Assembly: GCF_936928535.1 (NCBI RefSeq)
Contig: NZ_CAKZHY010000168.1
Span: forward strand, 1-64,000
DNA: 64,000 nt
Direction: 5' to 3'
Origin: an uncultured Bradyrhizobium sp.
GTDB taxonomy: Bacteria; Pseudomonadota; Alphaproteobacteria; Rhizobiales; Xanthobacteraceae
Shown: positions 51,597 through 60,051 of the stretch, piece by piece
How positions within the stretch are numbered: the first letter of the stretch is position 1
Layout: every line of letters starts with the position of its first letter
Made by a program: the position numbers and the translations under genes
Notes under the pieces: generated by a model
What the model was told of the DNA's origin: nothing
Seen by the model: the letters and a program-made list of their open reading frames with translations, nothing else
The model's database searches: none

Positions 51597-52004
51597 ATGT
51601 CACAGATTTCCCGCAAAATATTGTTGGTAGGTAGTTTTATTGCCGCCCTATGCGCATCTGCGCACGCTAGCCCAAGCTGCCTACGTGAGAAACAGCCGTT
51701 TGCACTGGCTGACGACATCGTCAGCTGGACCATGACAACGACGAGCCCCGAATGCATCCAGGGATTGCGCTGGTCCTACATGCAGATCTACGGCGTATTG
51801 GTGCTAAAACCTCCGAAGAAAGGAAAGCTCGTGATCGTCGGATCAGGCTTCCGCTACTTCGCTGACCCGGCTAGTCACGATCCAGACGAATTTACCCTGG
51901 TCGTGGTCGGCAAAAACCGACATGAAACCGGAAAATCGATTGTCGATATCACGATCAATCCGACGTCCCTTGCCGCAACTGCCGCGGCGCCCGACCAGCT
52001 TTGA
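51597..52004 (+). CDS. Exported hypothetical protein
   Basis: The 135-residue product has a signal peptide ('KILLVGSFIAALCASAHA') and a mature domain with two Cys ('SPSCLREKQPF', 'SPECIQGLRWSYMQIYGVLV') and a beta-rich part ('KKGKLVIVGSGFRYF', 'EFTLVVVGKNRHETGKSIVD'). The family is not recognised. It is an isolated gene between other short genes. Confidence 0.65.
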   Translation: MSQISRKILLVGSFIAALCASAHASPSCLREKQPFALADDIVSWTMTTTSPECIQGLRWSYMQIYGVLVLKPPKKGKLVIVGSGFRYFADPASHDPDEFTLVVVGKNRHETGKSIVDITINPTSLAATAAAPDQL

Positions 52005-52091
52005 CCCTGGAACTGGGCCGCGGGCGAGCGCACAGCGGATACCAAATAGCTCGCGTTATTGAACGCGGCTATCTCATCCTAAAGGATCCAT

Positions 52092-52655
52092 TTGGCGTCA
52101 AGCCGAGTTCACCAGATTGTCGGCACAATGACTAATTCCCTAGACCGTCATTCGCACCCGGGTGAGCCCTCAATCCTGGATAGCGACGCGTTCGAACACG
52201 TTGTTCGATGGGCACCACTCTGTGCGATTGACCTCGTCATAACAGATCCAGCTGGATCAGTGCTGCTTGGACTGCGCAGAAACGAGCCTGCGAGCGAATA
52301 CTATTTTGTGCCGGGCGGCCGAGTGCGCAAGGGCGAGCGGCTCGAGGTTGCCTTTCGGCGGATCTTGTGGAGCGAAACCGCGATTGAGGCCGACATGTCT
52401 CAAGCCATCGCCCTCGGCGTCTTTGAGCATTTCTACGATACAAACGCTCTAGGAAAAGACGGGTTCGGAACACACTATATTTGTCTGGCCTATCAAATTG
52501 AACTTCCCAACCGAGCACACTTCAGTCGCGATTCCCAGCACAAGGAAATGCGATGGATTCCCCCCTATGAACGCTCGCAGCTCAAAGTACATCCTTATGC
52601 TGCAGCTTATCTGGATCAAGCTATCGGCCGATCGCGCTCATTTACCAGCGAGTAG
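52092..52655 (+). CDS. gmm: GDP-mannose mannosyl hydrolase-like Nudix protein
   Basis: The 187-residue product matches GDP-mannose mannosyl hydrolase: 'FEHVVRWAPLCAIDLVITDP', 'VLLGLRRNEPASEYYFVPGG' with RVRKGERLEVAFRRI, and 'ALGVFEHFYDTNALGKDGFG' with THYICLAYQ. As in this subfamily, the Nudix box is altered (the usual REUXEE is replaced). It hydrolyses GDP-mannose to GDP and mannose. The TTG at 52092 follows AAAGGA; an ATG at 52128 is the alternative. It may trim GDP-mannose pools used by gme and fcl, but it lies apart from them. Confidence 0.85.
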   Translation: MASSRVHQIVGTMTNSLDRHSHPGEPSILDSDAFEHVVRWAPLCAIDLVITDPAGSVLLGLRRNEPASEYYFVPGGRVRKGERLEVAFRRILWSETAIEADMSQAIALGVFEHFYDTNALGKDGFGTHYICLAYQIELPNRAHFSRDSQHKEMRWIPPYERSQLKVHPYAAAYLDQAIGRSRSFTSE

Positions 52656-52882
52656 CTCTGTTCGCGCCTCTTGTGAATACCGGCCCGAAATGGACGTGCA
52701 GGGTCATAGGAAACGGCACAAAACACACCGCCCCCATTCGGAGAGCACGGTTCTCTGGGGCCTAGGAGCACGGCAGGTAACGAGGGACTCACCAATTCCG
52801 TAAAGCTGCTGCAAACCGGCTTTCCTAGCTTGCCCGCAATGATTTCCGTGTAGCTTTTCATTGAACAAGAGCGGAGACCGTG

Positions 52883-53011
52883 ATGTTTGCGACAGTCCGA
52901 ATCATTGTTTTCATCGCCAGTGCCTGCGCGGGCTTCACATACCCGGACATGCAATTCGGTGTGCCGTCACAAGTGGTCGCTGCCGACGTTCAGAGCGAGA
53001 TCCTGCGATGA
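52883..53011 (+). CDS. 42-residue exported or membrane microprotein
   Basis: The ATG at 52883 has GGAG 8 nt upstream. The product begins with a hydrophobic stretch ('MFATVRIIVFIASACAGFTY') and continues 'PDMQFGVPSQVVAADVQSE'. Its stop overlaps the next ATG (ATGA), so it is coupled to the following gene. No known family. Confidence 0.5.
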   Translation: MFATVRIIVFIASACAGFTYPDMQFGVPSQVVAADVQSEILR

Positions 53012-53241
53012 AACAGCCATCAAGTGAGGCCTCGTTGGATCCAGAACACTATCGCGCGATCTGTGACGAGATTGGCACCCGATTGGCCTGCATTCTCCGA
53101 CCCGTCGACACGGCCTTGCCGCAACGTTTGGCTCAGCTTATGAACCGGCTCCTCGAGCTTGACGATATCGTACCCTCTTGTGGAGGGAGGAAATCAGAGC
53201 CTCTAATCGAGCCGCAAACTGTACTTCGGAAAGTCGCTTAA
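53008..53241 (+). CDS. 77-residue helical protein (hypothetical)
   Basis: The start overlaps the microprotein stop codon. The product has a helical body ('PEHYRAICDEIGTRLACILR', 'ALPQRLAQLMNRLLELDD') with two Cys early and one later. An in-frame extension upstream to 52861 is the shadow of the microprotein gene and is rejected. Function unknown. Confidence 0.55.
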   Translation: MKQPSSEASLDPEHYRAICDEIGTRLACILRPVDTALPQRLAQLMNRLLELDDIVPSCGGRKSEPLIEPQTVLRKVA

Positions 53242-53360
53242 GTTAGACCGCTCCACACGGACTAGTTTCAAGCGAGCCGCTTCAAAGTCCTGAGAAACGA
53301 AATAGCATCTCAAATAGTACGAGTTGACTCGTCCCTTCGGTGGCATGACCGCCGACAACC

Positions 53361-53780
53361 TCAAACAAGCGACAGCGCTCTAAGTGCGGTCAATGCCGAG
53401 GGAGTCAATTGCTCCATGATGCTCCGAACGTTTTCGACGTTGACGATTTTCAACTCGCCTTCCGTCACAAATAGCTTTTCTGTGGGGACATCGCGCACCA
53501 CAAAAAGGTCCGCCCGCACCAGCCCGCCCGGGACCTCCGCGTCGGCTCCATCAAGCTGAGCAATTCGGACAAACCTTTCAGCGGGAATCCTCCAGCTCAG
53601 TTCCTCTTGAATTTCGCGAACCACGCAATCAAGAAATGTCTCCTCCCCTTCCCGGTGTCCACCAAATAGACCGACCATGCCGGGACACAATATGTCAGGG
53701 ACGTGCCCACGTTGCTGCAGCAAAACCCGACCCAAGGTATCGAAAACCACGGCTGCTGAGAATTCGCGGACTTTTGTCAT
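53361..53780 (-). CDS. Nudix hydrolase
   Basis: From the ATG at 53780 (GGAAGA upstream) the product has 139 residues with a canonical Nudix box: 'GLFGGHREGEETFLDCVVRE' followed by IQEEL. The N-terminal strand is 'REFSAAVVFDTLGRVLLQQR'. Substrate is unknown; a nucleoside-diphosphate derivative is expected. The 182-codon upstream extension overlaps the gene at 53901 and lacks domain character. Confidence 0.85.
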   Translation of the reverse strand: MTKVREFSAAVVFDTLGRVLLQQRGHVPDILCPGMVGLFGGHREGEETFLDCVVREIQEELSWRIPAERFVRIAQLDGADAEVPGGLVRADLFVVRDVPTEKLFVTEGELKIVNVENVRSIMEQLTPSALTALRALSLV

Positions 53781-53900
53781 AACATGTCTTCCATGATGAA
53801 TGTGAGCTGCCGTATCGGTATCACCGCTCAACTTTTTACGAAATCCATAACTTGGTTTCAGTCCGATTGGGGTAGAATTGGCAGAATTAGGAGGCGCAAT

Positions 53901-54134
53901 ATGAGATATTTGCAAGATCACGGCTTGCCGCTTGTCCAGTTGAAAGAAAGACGCCGCGATCTGGTGGTCGCGCTGCAAAATCGACCAGGTGTAATCAGTG
54001 ACCAGGAACTCATGCAAATCGCCGCTCTCCAGCAAGTCATCACCGCCGTTGAAGAAGTCATCGCCGATTTCGATGCCGAATTGATTGAATGCCATTACGG
54101 ACGCGAGCCCGCGGGCACAACGATTTTCTCTTAA
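53901..54134 (+). CDS. 77-residue helical protein (hypothetical)
   Basis: The ATG follows AGGAGG at a 6-nt spacing. The product is helical and acidic in its second half ('LPLVQLKERRRDLVVALQNR', 'QIAALQQVITAVEEVIADFD'). It is divergent from the Nudix gene. A perfect 12-bp hairpin starts 12 bp after its stop, followed by a hairpin with seven T residues. Confidence 0.65.
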   Translation: MRYLQDHGLPLVQLKERRRDLVVALQNRPGVISDQELMQIAALQQVITAVEEVIADFDAELIECHYGREPAGTTIFS

Positions 54135-54145
54135 GTCTTGCCGGC

Positions 54146-54195
54146 TCTCAACGCATTGGCCCGGGCGGCGGGGTTGGACGTGAAATGCGTTGAGA
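54146..54195 (+). ncRNA. Perfect 12-bp inverted repeat after the 53901 gene (structured 3' region)
   Basis: TCTCAACGCATT at 54146-54157 and AATGCGTTGAGA at 54184-54195 are exact complements with a 26-nt G/C-rich loop. There is no T-run directly after it. It may be a 3'-UTR structure, a protein-binding site, or part of a small RNA ending at the terminator near 54275. The RNA assignment is speculative. Confidence 0.35.
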
Positions 54196-54246
54196 CATCT
54201 GTTCGATGGCGCTACGCCGTCAGGGCAATTATGAAAGAAGTTTCGT

Positions 54247-54275
54247 CGAGCCTGAAGCCCGCTCGCTCTTTTTTT
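54247..54275 (+). terminator. Rho-independent terminator
   Basis: CGAGC and GCTCG form a 5-bp stem (54247-54265), followed by CTC and seven T residues (54269-54275). It lies 113 bp beyond the 53901 gene, downstream of the 12-bp inverted repeat. Confidence 0.6.
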
Positions 54276-54368
54276 GGAACTAGTCAATTGCCTTAAGACC
54301 GACGGCAACAAGCCGGCAGACGGCATCAGCGAGATGCTACCCCCGGACGATCAATAGGCGCCCGCAAT

Positions 54369-54584
54369 TTAACGCTCAAACGGTGCAAATAACCTGTCTG
54401 CAGCCCTTGAGAGCCGTCTCGGATGAACGGTTGTGCTTGGCAGATGACCTACCAGTTCGCCAGTCATCTTGTAGATCCGATCGCCTCTCAGCGTATAGAG
54501 CGCAAGCCCCTTGCCATCCAAGATTAGCGAGCCTCTTACAACAGCTACGTGCTTTCCTTGACTGTTGAAAATATCGCCGTCCAT
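54369..54584 (-). CDS. Small beta-strand-repeat protein (4-fold beta-flower-like)
   Basis: From the ATG at 54584 (AGGA upstream) the 71-residue product consists of short repeating strands: 'DIFNSQGKHVAVVRGSLILD', 'GKGLALYTLRGDRIYKMTGE', 'LVGHL'. This repeated G-x-x-V/Y pattern is the one I associate with the small 4-fold beta-flower proteins of rhizobia. Function unknown. A longer frame to 54623 is less likely. Confidence 0.65.
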   Translation of the reverse strand: MDGDIFNSQGKHVAVVRGSLILDGKGLALYTLRGDRIYKMTGELVGHLPSTTVHPRRLSRAADRLFAPFER

Positions 54585-55273
54585 TTTACTGCTTCCTGCA
54601 TGCAAAGCGATAGATGATGCCAAACTAACAAGACCAGCGAGTGAAGGCGTGAAGGTCCCTCTCCGCCGGAGTAGTCAGCAGATCATGGTGTGAGCAGCAC
54701 CGCCCTGCAACCGGACCAGGACATTAAGCTTATCGCGAAGGGTTAAAGCGCGGGGCATATTCCGGGCAGTCCTTCAGCGGCATGGTCGCAATGGTGATAG
54801 CCTCTATGATCTACTGCGACGTTCCTCGCAGGGTCATCGAGCGCCCCAAGCGCGCAAGCCGTCGTGATAATCCGGCGCGGCGATAACTCCAGGCAGGGTT
54901 GCCGCATCGCACCGGATGCCAGGCTTGGCCAACGAAGAGAAATCTGATGGTTGCTGCGACAGTCAATCGGATTTCTTCATGCCAAGTAGCTCGACTACTA
55001 ACGCCTTCACGATCGTCTTCCTGAGTGGAACAACTGGCAGCCTCAGCAGGCAACAGCTGCCAGATCAGCTGGCGTTGCCCGAAGGTTTGCCGCATCACCG
55101 AACTTCAAGCGCCCTGGCTAAGATCAACACCGCCCGATCCAGCAACCGCAGTCGAGCTTTCGGGCATTAACATTGATCACTTAGCTTAATTGTCTCCTGC
55201 CGTTGCCGAACTTGTCATCGTGAACAAGGATGCAGGTGTTCATTTCTTTTGATCGTTTATGGGGCTTACGACG
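54585..55273. other. 689-bp gap without a supported gene
   Basis: Several short frames exist on both strands, but none has a ribosome site and protein-like pattern together. Nothing else was recognised. Confidence 0.45.
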
Positions 55274-55519
55274 ATGACACACTTCGAAGATATCGCGCGG
55301 TCGCACACATATGAATTCCGTCTGCGTTTGGTGATTGAAGATCTGAAGCACGACATGTTTGCATTGGAAGAGAACCTCAACGCGCTTGAGGCCTTCGAGC
55401 ATGCATCCAGACGGACGTCCGCCGCACAACCATTGTCGGTCCGAAATTTGCGGGAACGTCGAGACAATCTCATTGCGACGATTGCGACCCTGCAGAATAA
55501 ACTTAGTGCGATCGAATAA
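55274..55519 (+). CDS. Short coiled-coil protein (hypothetical)
   Basis: From the ATG at 55274 (GGGG upstream) the 81-residue product has two long helices ('RLRLVIEDLKHDMFALEENL', 'LRERRDNLIATIATLQNKLS'). There is no signal or membrane segment. It is similar in type to the proteins at 50421 and 53901. Confidence 0.6.
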   Translation: MTHFEDIARSHTYEFRLRLVIEDLKHDMFALEENLNALEAFEHASRRTSAAQPLSVRNLRERRDNLIATIATLQNKLSAIE

Positions 55520-55800
55520 GGTCCGGAAGACACAAAACCCCTACGCCTTGCAAGGCGAGCACGGAGCTCTGAGGCTCTGCCTTATCGAACAAAAGTTGTT
55601 GCAAGCTGCAGGCATTCGGACAATCGCGCTCCGCATTCCGGGCCTCACTCTCATCCAAGGGCACGATCTCGGCTGAATCGGCGTTCATGAACGTCTGCTT
55701 GAGGCACCCTTTGGTTAAGTTAATCTTAATATTACCGCTTCGTTGACGGATCTTGAACGACTGGGCTTAGATTTGAAGCAGTTGATGGTCGGAGAGTGCT

Positions 55801-56424
55801 GTGACTGTTCCCGATACGCTCGCATTGGAGATCCTTGGCCGTCACGGAACTCCGGATGAGCTTGCTTCCTGGAACAGTATCGCTGACGTGATCAACAGCC
55901 CGGATGGCCCAAGCTATGTCGAACCCCTGGTCCGGCTCTACATGGGGATGTTCGACCGATTGCCCGACGTTGCCGATCCGAACGGCAACTTCGATAGCCC
56001 GCCTCAATCGGGATTTTGGGTCAACGTCAATCTTTTAAGGGACGGGCACATCAGCCTCGTTGATATGGCCGAAGCCTTCGCTCAATCCCAGGAAGGGTTT
56101 GCTCATTTCGGCGTCGCGGCGCAGCTGCACATTCCGCCCAGCGCAGGCTTCATCCAAAACCTCTACGAAACCCTGCTAAACCGCGAGGGCAGCAGCGCTG
56201 AGATCGCTTCATGGCAACACCTCAATTTGGATGTGGCACATGTGGTCTTGGGCTTTACGGAATCCACCGAGTACAAAGCCGATACCTATCGGTTCGACAT
56301 AACTCCCAACGCGCCACCGCCTGCGCCAACGATTTATGACAGCTTTCTCGTTGCGGCCGGAGCAGCGCACCCCGATCAACACATCGACGTCGTGGGCTCG
56401 TCACCCGCAATTCATCTCATCTAG
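55801..56424 (+). CDS. DUF4214-like protein, possible type I secretion substrate
   Basis: The 207-residue product contains DUF4214-type repeats: 'LVRLYMGMFDRLPDVADPNG' with GFWVNVNLLRDGHISL, and 'FIQNLYETLLNREGSSAEIA' with HVVLGFTESTEYKAD. The serralysin-like protein at 47849 carries the same type of region at its end. DUF4214 is common in secreted surface proteins. There is no Sec signal peptide, and it lies near the type I transporter genes, so export by that system is likely (inference). The start is GTG. Confidence 0.75.
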   Translation: MTVPDTLALEILGRHGTPDELASWNSIADVINSPDGPSYVEPLVRLYMGMFDRLPDVADPNGNFDSPPQSGFWVNVNLLRDGHISLVDMAEAFAQSQEGFAHFGVAAQLHIPPSAGFIQNLYETLLNREGSSAEIASWQHLNLDVAHVVLGFTESTEYKADTYRFDITPNAPPPAPTIYDSFLVAAGAAHPDQHIDVVGSSPAIHLI

Positions 56425-56458
56425 CTTGTTGGATCTGGCGTTCTGTCACAGACTTCGC

Positions 56459-56482
56459 CACAAGCCCGCGGGCGAGCTTGTG
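56459..56482. terminator. Hairpin after the DUF4214-like gene
   Basis: CACAAGC and GCTTGTG pair perfectly around a 10-nt G/C-rich loop, 35 bp after the stop at 56424. No T-run follows; a weak transcript end is possible. Confidence 0.35.
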
Positions 56483-56557
56483 CATGACATTTGCGCACGT
56501 CCGGCGTAGGATCTACCTGCAGAAGTTGTTTTGCGCAGGCGATCCCGGGCCGACGAT

Positions 56558-56854
56558 ATGCCTGATCAGAAAAGCCCTTTGATCGATGATGTTGACGTTC
56601 GTTACGGTCCTGGCACAAGCCCACAAGGACCACTGCCTTTTCACATCCGCGTAAGGCGTCTTCACTGGTGGTGGCCAGGTCCAGAACGCTACGGACGCCT
56701 GATCGATCGGTTTCTTCTAGCCGGGGCGCTGAGCCCAGGGATCGTATGGGCTTCACTCGCCTTCGGTTGGGTTCCGGTGCTGTTCACGGCCCTCGAGATT
56801 GTCCTGATCCGCTTGACTGTCTACCGCGTACTCAAGGGAACATTTCTCGACTAA
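56558..56854 (+). CDS. Membrane-associated hypothetical protein
   Basis: From the ATG at 56558 the 98-residue product has a soluble N-terminal part ('PFHIRVRRLHWWWPGPERYG') and one or two membrane segments ('FLLAGALSPGIVWASLAFGW', 'VLFTALEIVLIRLTVY'). No family is recognised. It converges with the type I adaptor gene, separated by a perfect hairpin. Confidence 0.5.
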   Translation: MPDQKSPLIDDVDVRYGPGTSPQGPLPFHIRVRRLHWWWPGPERYGRLIDRFLLAGALSPGIVWASLAFGWVPVLFTALEIVLIRLTVYRVLKGTFLD

Positions 56855-56859
56855 AGCTA

Positions 56860-56883
56860 AGGCCTGTCGCACAAGACAGGCCT
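56860..56883. terminator. Bidirectional terminator-like hairpin
   Basis: AGGCCTGTC and GACAGGCCT form a perfect 9-bp stem with a 6-nt loop. It lies exactly between two convergent genes (ends 56854 and 56891), where a shared terminator is expected. Confidence 0.65.
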
Positions 56884-56890
56884 GCTCGGA

Positions 56891-58183
56891 TCACTTCTCG
56901 CGCATCACACCCCGCAAGCGGTCCTTCAACGGCCGCACGAGATAGTCCAAGACCGTTCGCTCTCCCGTTGGGAAGATCACATCGGCCGGCATACCAGCTG
57001 TCAGTCGATCTTTGACCGCAGATGGAATGCCATCGGCCACCACTTGCGCAAGAAAGTAGGGCTGCCTGGTTTGCTCGTCGACCAATCGATCGCGGGAAAT
57101 CGTGGCCACGCGACCCATGATGATCGGCAGGATGCGAGTATGGAATGCAGAGAACCTGACTTCTGCGGGCATCCCGGCCTGCAGGTTTTCGGTGTCCTGC
57201 GGCTGAACATGCGCCTGCACAATCAGGCGATCCTCCTCCGGTACGATGTCCAGCATTGCTTCGCCCGGTTTGACAACCCCGCCGACCGTAAAAATGTGCA
57301 AGTTCTGCACCACGCCCGTGCTGGGAGCGACAATGTCAACTCGAGAAAGCACGTCCTTGGCGACCCTAGTCTTTTCCCGCAGGTCGTTGATTTTTTGTCG
57401 CGTCTCCTGCATGGCGGAAGCGACATCTTCCTGGAATTTCTGCCGGATCTGTCCGATCTGCAGCTGCGCTTCGCCAATGCCGTTCTGCGCCTTGGCCTCG
57501 TCCGCGATTGAACGACCAATCAATCCCTCCAGGCGGCTTTTTTCTCGCTCCAGCGCCATGAGGCGGCTTTTCTGCGTGAGCTGCCGTTCGAACAGATAAT
57601 GGACATCTACCAGCTCTTCATTGACGTACTTAAGTTGATTGGCAGTGCCAGCACGCTCCTGCTTCAAACCTTCGATTTCGGAATTGTATTGATCGATCTT
57701 TGCTTCCAAAATCTTCGTTTGGTTCTTTAGCGAAGCTTTCCGCTCCTGGAATTGAGCAACTTGATCGGAAATCGCCGAAGCTACATTATCTTTGTTTTTC
57801 CGATCCGTAAGTTCGCTCGGAAATGAGATCTGCTCCGCACCGTCGCGCTCCGCGACCAACCGCGCCTCCTGAGCAACCACAGCGTCGAGTTGATTCCTCT
57901 GCAGTTCGTATCCGGCCTGTGGAGCGGTCAGATCGAGCCGGAAAAGTGTATCGCCAGCGTCGACATGTTGGCCCTCGCGAACATGTATCTCTCGAACGAT
58001 GCCACCCTCAAGGTGCTGGACGGTCTTACGATTTGATTCAACTGAGACCACGCCCGAAGCAGTGATCGCACTGTCCAATCGCGCGACAGCCGACCATCCG
58101 CCCAGCACGACAAAAGTGCTCACGATGACGACGTACCCTGCAATCGCAGGTACCTTCCAGCTCGGAATTGAAGTTTTTTGCAT
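56891..58183 (-). CDS. Type I secretion periplasmic adaptor (HlyD/PrtE family)
   Basis: The 430-residue protein has one N-terminal membrane helix ('IAGYVVIVSTFVVLGGWSAV'), a lipoyl/barrel-sandwich part ('GIVREIHVREGQHVDAGDTL'), a long coiled-coil hairpin, and the C-terminal HlyD signature ('RVDIVAPSTGVVQNLHIFTV'). 'GEAMLDIVPEEDRLIVQAHV' and 'GMPADVIFPTGERTVLDYLV' complete it. It links the inner-membrane ABC exporter to an outer-membrane TolC-type channel, which is not encoded here. It follows the ABC transporter gene by 5 bp in one operon. Confidence 0.95.
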   Translation of the reverse strand: MQKTSIPSWKVPAIAGYVVIVSTFVVLGGWSAVARLDSAITASGVVSVESNRKTVQHLEGGIVREIHVREGQHVDAGDTLFRLDLTAPQAGYELQRNQLDAVVAQEARLVAERDGAEQISFPSELTDRKNKDNVASAISDQVAQFQERKASLKNQTKILEAKIDQYNSEIEGLKQERAGTANQLKYVNEELVDVHYLFERQLTQKSRLMALEREKSRLEGLIGRSIADEAKAQNGIGEAQLQIGQIRQKFQEDVASAMQETRQKINDLREKTRVAKDVLSRVDIVAPSTGVVQNLHIFTVGGVVKPGEAMLDIVPEEDRLIVQAHVQPQDTENLQAGMPAEVRFSAFHTRILPIIMGRVATISRDRLVDEQTRQPYFLAQVVADGIPSAVKDRLTAGMPADVIFPTGERTVLDYLVRPLKDRLRGVMREK

Positions 58184-58188
58184 CTCAC

Positions 58189-59910
58189 TCAGCCCTGTCT
58201 CACGGCTGCACTCGGCATGGCCGTAATTCGCGAACCCGTCGAATTCATCAGCTTGGCCAGGACTTCATCACGCGAGCCAAACATCGTCACACGCCCCGAG
58301 GCCAGGACCAGCAATTTGTCGACGGCGGCGAGCATGGAGGTCTTGTGGGAGATTACAACAACAGTACAGCCGGCTCGCTTGAGCGATTGGAGAGCCTCCA
58401 TGAGCGCGAGCTCACCTTCGGAATCCAAGCTCGCGTTGGGCTCGTCCAAAACCACGAGCGACGGCTTGCCGTACAATGCCCGCGCAAGACCAACCCGCTG
58501 CCGTTGGCCGCCGGAGAGAGCAAAACCGCCCTCGCCGACTTGCGTGTTGTACCCATCAGGCAGGTTCTGGATCAACTTATGAACACCCGCCATCTCGGCG
58601 GCTGCAAACAGCTTATCCTCTTCCGCTTCCCCGAACCTGGCAATATTTTCGGCCACGGTCCCTGCGAGCAATTCCACGTCTTGAGGAAGATATCCCAAAT
58701 ATGGACCAAGCTGTTCGCGGTTCCAATGGCTAAGCTCCGAGCCATCAATCCGGATCTTGCCAACTGCCGCTCTCCAGACTCCGACCAGCGAGCGGGCCAG
58801 GCTCGACTTGCCCGCCGCACTGGGACCGATAACGCCGAGTACCTCACCGGGCTGCAATGCGAACGAGACTTCTCGGATGACCGGCTCCTTACCTCCGGGC
58901 GGTACGACGAGAATATTCTCCACCGAGATTGCGCCCTGCGGCGGCTTAAGCGCAACCTTCTCGGGCTCCTCCGGCAGAAGGCCAACGAGATTTCGGATTC
59001 GATCATATGCTGACCGGGCTGCCAAAAATCCCTTCCACTGCGACACAGCGATTTCGACGGGAGATAGCGCTCTTCCCATGATGATGGAAGCAGCAACCAT
59101 TGCGCCGGCGGACGTCTCTTGGTTGACCGCCAGATAAGCACCGACGCCGAGGATCGCCACCTGCAAGAAGGCGCGGACGAATTTGCTGAGCGCTACCAGG
59201 AATCCGGCTCTGTCACTGGCCTTGGCTTGCAGTTGCAGACCCTGCTCGTGTTTGTCGGACCAGCGATCGCGAAGGCCACGCAGCATTCCCATTGCATAGA
59301 GTACGTCAGCATTGCGGAACGTGGCTGACGCATACGAGTTTGCCGCAACCGAGTTCTTTGACGCCTCTTTGAGTTCGTTACGGGTCAGCAACTCATTGGC
59401 CAGCGCCAGCGCAAAAATGAGGATAGCGCCGGTGCCGGCCACATAGCCGAACCAGGGATGCATGATAAAGCAGCCGGCGACGAATACAGGCACCCACGGC
59501 GCATCGCAAAAGGCGATGAGACCAGTCCCCGTGAGAAACTCGCGAATCGTATCCAGGTCTCTCAGGACCTGGACGTGACCGCCTCCAGGCTGAACAAGGG
59601 TGCCGCGCAGGACGGTGTCGAACAAAGGAGATTTGGCCTTGTCGGCAAACAAAAGCCCCAACCGTACCAGGATCGAAGAACGGATCTTTTCCAGCAAGGA
59701 GTAGACGATCAGCAAGAAGGAAGCGATGATAGTTAATGCGACCAGAGTACCGATGTTACGACTGCCCAACACACGGTCGTAAACCTGAAGCATGTAGAGC
59801 GGACCGACAAAGGCCAACAAATTAATGAAGAAGCTGAAGACGATCGCCGTTGCGAAACCCGGGCGAATGGCACGGAAAGCGTCGGTCAAAAAGGTTGGAT
59901 GCTTTGACAT
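58189..59910 (-). CDS. Type I secretion ABC transporter (PrtD-like permease/ATPase)
   Basis: The 573-residue protein has six membrane helices (first: 'GFATAIVFSFFINLLAFVGP') and an ATPase domain: Walker A 'VIGPSAAGKSSLARSLVGVW', Q-loop 'LGYLPQDVELLAGTVAENIA', signature 'LSGGQRQRVGLARALYG', Walker B 'LVVLDEPNASLDSEGELAL', then the His switch in 'TVVVISHKTSMLAAVDKLLV'. There is no N-terminal C39 peptidase-like domain, as in the PrtD subgroup that exports RTX proteases. The likely substrate is the serralysin-like protein at 47849. It is the first gene of the transporter operon. Confidence 0.95.
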   Translation of the reverse strand: MSKHPTFLTDAFRAIRPGFATAIVFSFFINLLAFVGPLYMLQVYDRVLGSRNIGTLVALTIIASFLLIVYSLLEKIRSSILVRLGLLFADKAKSPLFDTVLRGTLVQPGGGHVQVLRDLDTIREFLTGTGLIAFCDAPWVPVFVAGCFIMHPWFGYVAGTGAILIFALALANELLTRNELKEASKNSVAANSYASATFRNADVLYAMGMLRGLRDRWSDKHEQGLQLQAKASDRAGFLVALSKFVRAFLQVAILGVGAYLAVNQETSAGAMVAASIIMGRALSPVEIAVSQWKGFLAARSAYDRIRNLVGLLPEEPEKVALKPPQGAISVENILVVPPGGKEPVIREVSFALQPGEVLGVIGPSAAGKSSLARSLVGVWRAAVGKIRIDGSELSHWNREQLGPYLGYLPQDVELLAGTVAENIARFGEAEEDKLFAAAEMAGVHKLIQNLPDGYNTQVGEGGFALSGGQRQRVGLARALYGKPSLVVLDEPNASLDSEGELALMEALQSLKRAGCTVVVISHKTSMLAAVDKLLVLASGRVTMFGSRDEVLAKLMNSTGSRITAMPSAAVRQG

Positions 59911-59927
59911 AACTTAAGCTTCCTTAA

Positions 59928-59941
59928 CGTAAACAGTTACG
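59928..59941. promoter_or_regulatory. Inverted repeat CGTAA-N4-TTACG upstream of the type I transporter operon
   Basis: The perfect 5-bp arms lie 18 bp before the transporter ATG (minus strand). The position suits an operator near the transcription start, but a chance occurrence cannot be excluded. Confidence 0.3.
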
Positions 59942-60051
59942 AGCAACGCCCGGTGGCAGCCAAGCAAACAAACGGTTGCAGGACAATGATATTAGGATAC
60001 CGACCGCCGCAAAGCCTTGTATCAGAAGATCCTTAAGCAATGGCTGACCGG

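Noticed and set aside
53781..54326. 182-codon upstream extension of the Nudix hydrolase gene
   Set aside because: It overlaps the well-started divergent gene at 53901 and has no domain character; the Nudix fold begins at the ATG at 53780.
55503..55688. 61-codon minus-strand frame
   Set aside because: Poor ribosome site and no family; it overlaps the 3' end of the gene at 55274. Not enough support.
58168..59013. 281-codon open frame on the plus strand
   Set aside because: Antisense to the ABC transporter gene, whose ATPase motifs are unambiguous.
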